Source of the DNA: Bacillota bacterium
GTDB taxonomy: Bacteria > Bacillota > Clostridia > Acetivibrionales > DSM-1351
NCBI GenBank assembly: GCA_023436485.1
Contig: JAEZIU010000275.1
Coordinates: 1 to 10,117, forward strand
Length of the DNA: 10,117 nucleotides
Direction of reading: 5' to 3'
Part shown: one piece after another, positions 8,116 to 10,117 of the stretch
Layout: every line of letters starts with the position of its first letter
Position numbering within the stretch: the first letter of the stretch is position 1
Notes under the pieces: generated by a model
The model's database searches: none
What the model saw: only the letters and a program-made list of their open reading frames with translations
What the model was told of the DNA's origin: nothing
Translations under genes and position numbers: made by a program

Positions 8116-8140
8116 AAAAAAGCCTTAATAATAAAGGCTT
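8116..8140 (-). terminator. Possible minus-strand terminator hairpin
   Basis: AAGCCTT (8120-8126) and AAGGCTT (8134-8140) form a perfect 7-bp stem with a 7-nt A+T loop. The A-run at 8116-8121 becomes a U-tract only when read on the minus strand, so any terminator activity would face leftwards. No minus-strand gene is seen nearby; it might block antisense transcription into herA. It could also be a chance hairpin. Confidence 0.4.
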
Positions 8141-8156
8141 AAAGGCGATAATATAA

Positions 8157-8185
8157 TTGACAAATGTTATAATAAATGTTATAAT
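8157..8185 (+). promoter_or_regulatory. Full-consensus SigA promoter of the XRE-methyltransferase-GHKL operon
   Basis: TTGACA (8157-8162) and TATAAT (8180-8185) are both perfect matches and are 17 nt apart. Transcription would begin near 8192, only a few nucleotides before the candidate start codons of the regulator. A promoter this strong usually needs repression, which the XRE protein encoded immediately downstream could provide. Confidence 0.88.
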
Positions 8186-8186
8186 A
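8162..8186 (+). repeat. 12-bp tandem repeat duplicating the -10 element (candidate operator)
   Basis: AAATGTTATAATA occurs at 8162-8174 and again at 8174-8186, a tandem repeat with a 12-nt period that fills the space from the -35 to the -10. Each copy holds a TATAAT. A 10-bp palindrome ATAATATTAT (8181-8190) overlaps the second copy. The placement suits an operator for the XRE regulator, but binding is an inference. Confidence 0.5.
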
Positions 8187-8196
8187 TTATTGGGTG

Positions 8197-8412
8197 ATGA
8201 ATGTGGAATTTGGAGATGCTGTGAGATATGCCAGAAAACAATGTGGCTATAGCCAGGAGCAATTGGCGAGAAAATTAAATGTTAGCTTTGCTACTGTTAA
8301 TCGGTGGGAAAGTGGTAAATCATCGCCTAGGCCGATAGCAGAAAAGGCTTTTTTGAAACTTTGTAAAATTAAGAAGATTGATATTTCTCAATATAAAGGA
8401 AAGGACGCATGA
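8197..8412 (+). CDS. Small XRE/Cro-C1 family helix-turn-helix regulator
   Basis: This protein of about 70 residues is essentially one lambda-repressor-like DNA-binding domain: helix 1 begins at FGDAVRYARKQCG, then YSQEQLARKLNVSFATVNRWESG holds the helix-turn-helix with the recognition helix at SFATVNRWE. Stand-alone XRE proteins of this size next to a methyltransferase resemble controller (C) proteins of restriction-modification systems, which bind their own promoter and time expression. Start choice is uncertain: GTG 8194, ATG 8197 and GTG 8203 are in frame. I give ATG 8197; GTG 8203 would have GGGTGA (8192-8197) as a poor Shine-Dalgarno-like site. With a predicted transcript start near 8192, the message is leaderless or nearly so. 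The methyltransferase gene follows after 4 nt, so the two are co-transcribed. Family assignment is firm; the controller role is inferred. Confidence 0.9.
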   Translation: MNVEFGDAVRYARKQCGYSQEQLARKLNVSFATVNRWESGKSSPRPIAEKAFLKLCKIKKIDISQYKGKDA

Positions 8413-8416
8413 AAGT

Positions 8417-9682
8417 ATGATAGCATTAACTAATGATTTAGAGATAGATTATAATATAATTGAGATGAATGTAGAATGGAATGACAGCGATGAAAATGAA
8501 TTAATCATGCACACTATTCATGCGTATCCTGCTAAGTTTCCTGCGTTTATCGCATCAAAAGCGTTTAAATATGCTGAAACAGAGGGAGTCAAAATTAAAA
8601 CGGTTGCAGATATTTTTTGCGGGTGTGGCACGGTAGCTTTAGAGGCGAGAAATAACAATTTTGATTTTTGGGGATGTGACATAAATCCGGTTGCTACCCT
8701 TATAGCAAAAACGAAAAGTAGTAATTTTGACATAAAAAAATGTGAAGCTTTATTTGAGGAGATTTTATTGGAGTATAAAAATGTGGAATTAACAAATAAT
8801 GCTTTTGAAAATGCTAATAAAAGACTAAAGTATTGGTTTACAGAAAATAGTTACATCAGTTTGTTGAAAATATATAATGCTATTAATAATATACAAGATC
8901 AGTTATATCAGGATGCATTTAAATGTATTTTCTCTTCGATTTTAAAGATATCTTCAAAATGGCTTACAAAATCGATCAAGCCGCAGATTGATCCAAATAA
9001 AAAAGAAATTGATGTAATGAAACATTTTAAATTGCAGTATAAAAAATTTATAAAAGCAGTAAATGAGATATCTAACCATACTACGAAGACAATGATAAAT
9101 TGCCACAATTTTTTAACTGAGAATAATCTTCCAAAGGTGGATATGGTGATAACTAGCCCCCCCTACGTTACTTCTTATGAATATGCTGATCTTCATCAAT
9201 TGTCATCACTATGGCTTGGTTATACGGATGATTATCGAAGCTTAAGGAAAGGATCAATTGGTAGTATTTATAATAGTGATGATTTTATCCTGGATTTTGA
9301 GAGCCTGAATCAAACGGGAATTCATATTGTTCGGGAACTGATGAAAGATGGAAAGCCTACAGCAAAGATTAAATCAATTGCAAGATATTATGCTGACATG
9401 CAAAAAGCTGTCGAAAAATGCAAACTAATGTTGAATAACAACGGGATGGTTTTTTTTGTGGTTGGTGATACTGAATATAAAGGAGTAAAGATTAAAAATT
9501 CACAACACCTTTATGAAGCTATGCTGAGAAATGGATTTCAAGATATTAAGATTGGAAAAAGAACTATATCAAGAGGAATATGTACCCCATACAGAGATGA
9601 GTCGGGAAAATTCACAAAAAATAAAAATTTAAAAAAGGTGTATCATGAAGAGTTTATTATAAGTGGGAGGGTATACGAATGA
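8417..9682 (+). CDS. Amino-type DNA methyltransferase (N4-cytosine or N6-adenine)
   Basis: The 421-residue protein is predicted to transfer a methyl group from S-adenosylmethionine to an exocyclic amino group in DNA. HAYPAKFPAFIASKAF (35-50) looks like motif X, directly followed by motif I VADIFCGCGTVALEA (63-77) and the acidic GCDINP (87-92). The catalytic motif IV is TSPPY (246-250), then SYEYADLHQLSSLWLGY (253-269). SPPY is commonest in N4-cytosine enzymes, but N6-adenine cannot be excluded. Between motifs I and IV lie about 170 mostly helical residues, a candidate target-recognition insert. MVFFVVGD (344-351) fits a later core strand. ATG 8417 is preferred over an in-frame TTG at 8378: it starts 4 nt after the XRE stop, has GGAAAGGA upstream, and begins just before conserved sequence. 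The end overlaps the next gene by ATGA. The gene is visibly richer in A+T than the tns genes. Confidence 0.92.
   Translation: MIALTNDLEIDYNIIEMNVEWNDSDENELIMHTIHAYPAKFPAFIASKAFKYAETEGVKIKTVADIFCGCGTVALEARNNNFDFWGCDINPVATLIAKTKSSNFDIKKCEALFEEILLEYKNVELTNNAFENANKRLKYWFTENSYISLLKIYNAINNIQDQLYQDAFKCIFSSILKISSKWLTKSIKPQIDPNKKEIDVMKHFKLQYKKFIKAVNEISNHTTKTMINCHNFLTENNLPKVDMVITSPPYVTSYEYADLHQLSSLWLGYTDDYRSLRKGSIGSIYNSDDFILDFESLNQTGIHIVRELMKDGKPTAKIKSIARYYADMQKAVEKCKLMLNNNGMVFFVVGDTEYKGVKIKNSQHLYEAMLRNGFQDIKIGKRTISRGICTPYRDESGKFTKNKNLKKVYHEEFIISGRVYE
9665..9670 (+). promoter_or_regulatory. Ribosome-binding site of the GHKL ATPase gene
   Basis: GGGAGG near the end of the methyltransferase gene lies 8 nt before ATG 9679, whose ATGA overlaps the methyltransferase stop. 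It supports this ATG as the true start and indicates coupled translation of the two proteins. Confidence 0.85.
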
Positions 9683-10117
9683 ATGTTGAAACAATTGGAA
9701 GAAAAATTGATGAAATTAATGTTACAATTAGTAGCAGAATTATTGAATTGTTTTCAGCAGGTTTATACTCGAGCCCAAATAAAGCTTTTGAAGAACTGAT
9801 ATGCAATTCTTATGATGCGTTTGCATCAAAAGTAGCGGTCTACATTCCAGATGATTTAACAACACCAAATGCGATAATATGGGTTTGTGATAATGGAGAA
9901 GGATTAAATAAAGATGAACTTAAAAAGTTGTGGAAAATAGGAGAATCATTTAAAAGATCCGATATAGATAGAGACAAGAAAAGATTACAAATCGGACAAT
10001 TTGGAATTGGGAAATTATCCACTTATATTTTGGCTCGAAAACTAACTTACATTTCAAAAAAAGAAGATGAATTAGTAGACGAAAAAGGTAATAAAACTAA
10101 GAGTACAAGGTATATAT
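9679..10117 (+). CDS. GHKL-fold (Hsp90/MORC/MutL-like) ATPase, N-terminal part only
   Basis: The first 146 codons are present and the frame is still open at the window end. All N-terminal elements of the GHKL ATP-binding fold are visible. The N-box EELICNSYDA (38-47) holds N43 and D46, the G1 box DNGEG is at 71-75, and the G2 box GQFGIGK (106-112) is followed by an Hsp90-like LSTYILARKLTYISK. The opening ISSRIIELFSAGLYSSP resembles the first helix and strap of Hsp90. GHKL proteins dimerise on ATP binding and act as clamps; MORC/MutL-type members with methyltransferases have been described in predicted bacterial restriction-modification operons. With the coupled methyltransferase upstream, I infer a DNA-clamp or sensor subunit of the same system. 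A true chaperone HtpG is unlikely because of the context and sequence differences. Any C-terminal nuclease or other effector domain would lie beyond the window. Confidence 0.88.
   Translation, partial: MNVETIGRKIDEINVTISSRIIELFSAGLYSSPNKAFEELICNSYDAFASKVAVYIPDDLTTPNAIIWVCDNGEGLNKDELKKLWKIGESFKRSDIDRDKKRLQIGQFGIGKLSTYILARKLTYISKKEDELVDEKGNKTKSTRYI

Noticed and set aside
8378..8416. TTG at 8378 as the methyltransferase start
   Set aside because: It lies inside the XRE gene with no good ribosome-binding site. ATG 8417 has one upstream and gives ordinary operon spacing.
1..10117. CRISPR array or Cas genes linking this to a CRISPR-associated transposon
   Set aside because: No evenly spaced repeats and no Cas-like proteins are seen. 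The TniQ protein is a long TnsD type and tnsE is present, which fits a conventional Tn7-like element.
9679..10117. GHKL gene as the housekeeping chaperone HtpG
   Set aside because: The opening is Hsp90-like, but the gene is translationally coupled to a methyltransferase in a mobile island and differs from HtpG between the boxes. A MORC-like role fits better, although the missing C-terminus prevents a final decision.

Overview
The window comes from a low-GC Gram-positive bacterium, most likely of the Bacillota (Bacillus/Clostridia side). The DNA is A+T-rich, AGA and ATA codons are common, several starts sit 8 nt after strong AAGGAG(G) ribosome-binding sites, and TTG and GTG are used as starts. 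I cannot name a genus.

All genes lie on the + strand, in three blocks. Block 1 (1-4925) is the distal part of a Tn7-type transposition operon: a 5'-truncated tnsC (AAA+ regulator), tnsD/tniQ (site-specific target selector) and tnsE (selector for replicating or mobile DNA). The order C-D-E, the match to Tn7 TnsC motifs, a conserved TnsC tail corresponding to the TnsA-binding region, and a clear TnsE indicate a complete tnsABCDE set, with tnsA and tnsB expected just upstream of the window. Nothing CRISPR-related is present, so this is a conventional Tn7-like element and not a CRISPR-associated transposon.

Block 2 (about 4985-8078) starts where Tn7-like elements normally carry cargo. It has its own promoter, then a NurA-like nuclease gene and a HerA-like hexameric ATPase gene overlapping by 4 nt, and ends in a Rho-independent terminator. 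HerA and NurA are known to form a DNA end-processing helicase-nuclease machine, and in bacteria HerA ATPases paired with nucleases occur in phage-defence systems. I infer a defence role here.

Block 3 (about 8157 to the window end) is a separate unit. A consensus promoter with a duplicated -10 element drives a small XRE-type regulator, an amino-type DNA methyltransferase and a GHKL (Hsp90/MORC-like) ATPase that runs off the end of the window. The methyltransferase and GHKL genes overlap by 4 nt. This resembles a regulated restriction-modification-like operon whose effector lies downstream.

Taken together, the window shows a mobile Tn7-like island carrying two adjacent candidate genome-defence modules. 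The second module, XRE + methyltransferase + GHKL ATPase, is the best candidate for something poorly described.
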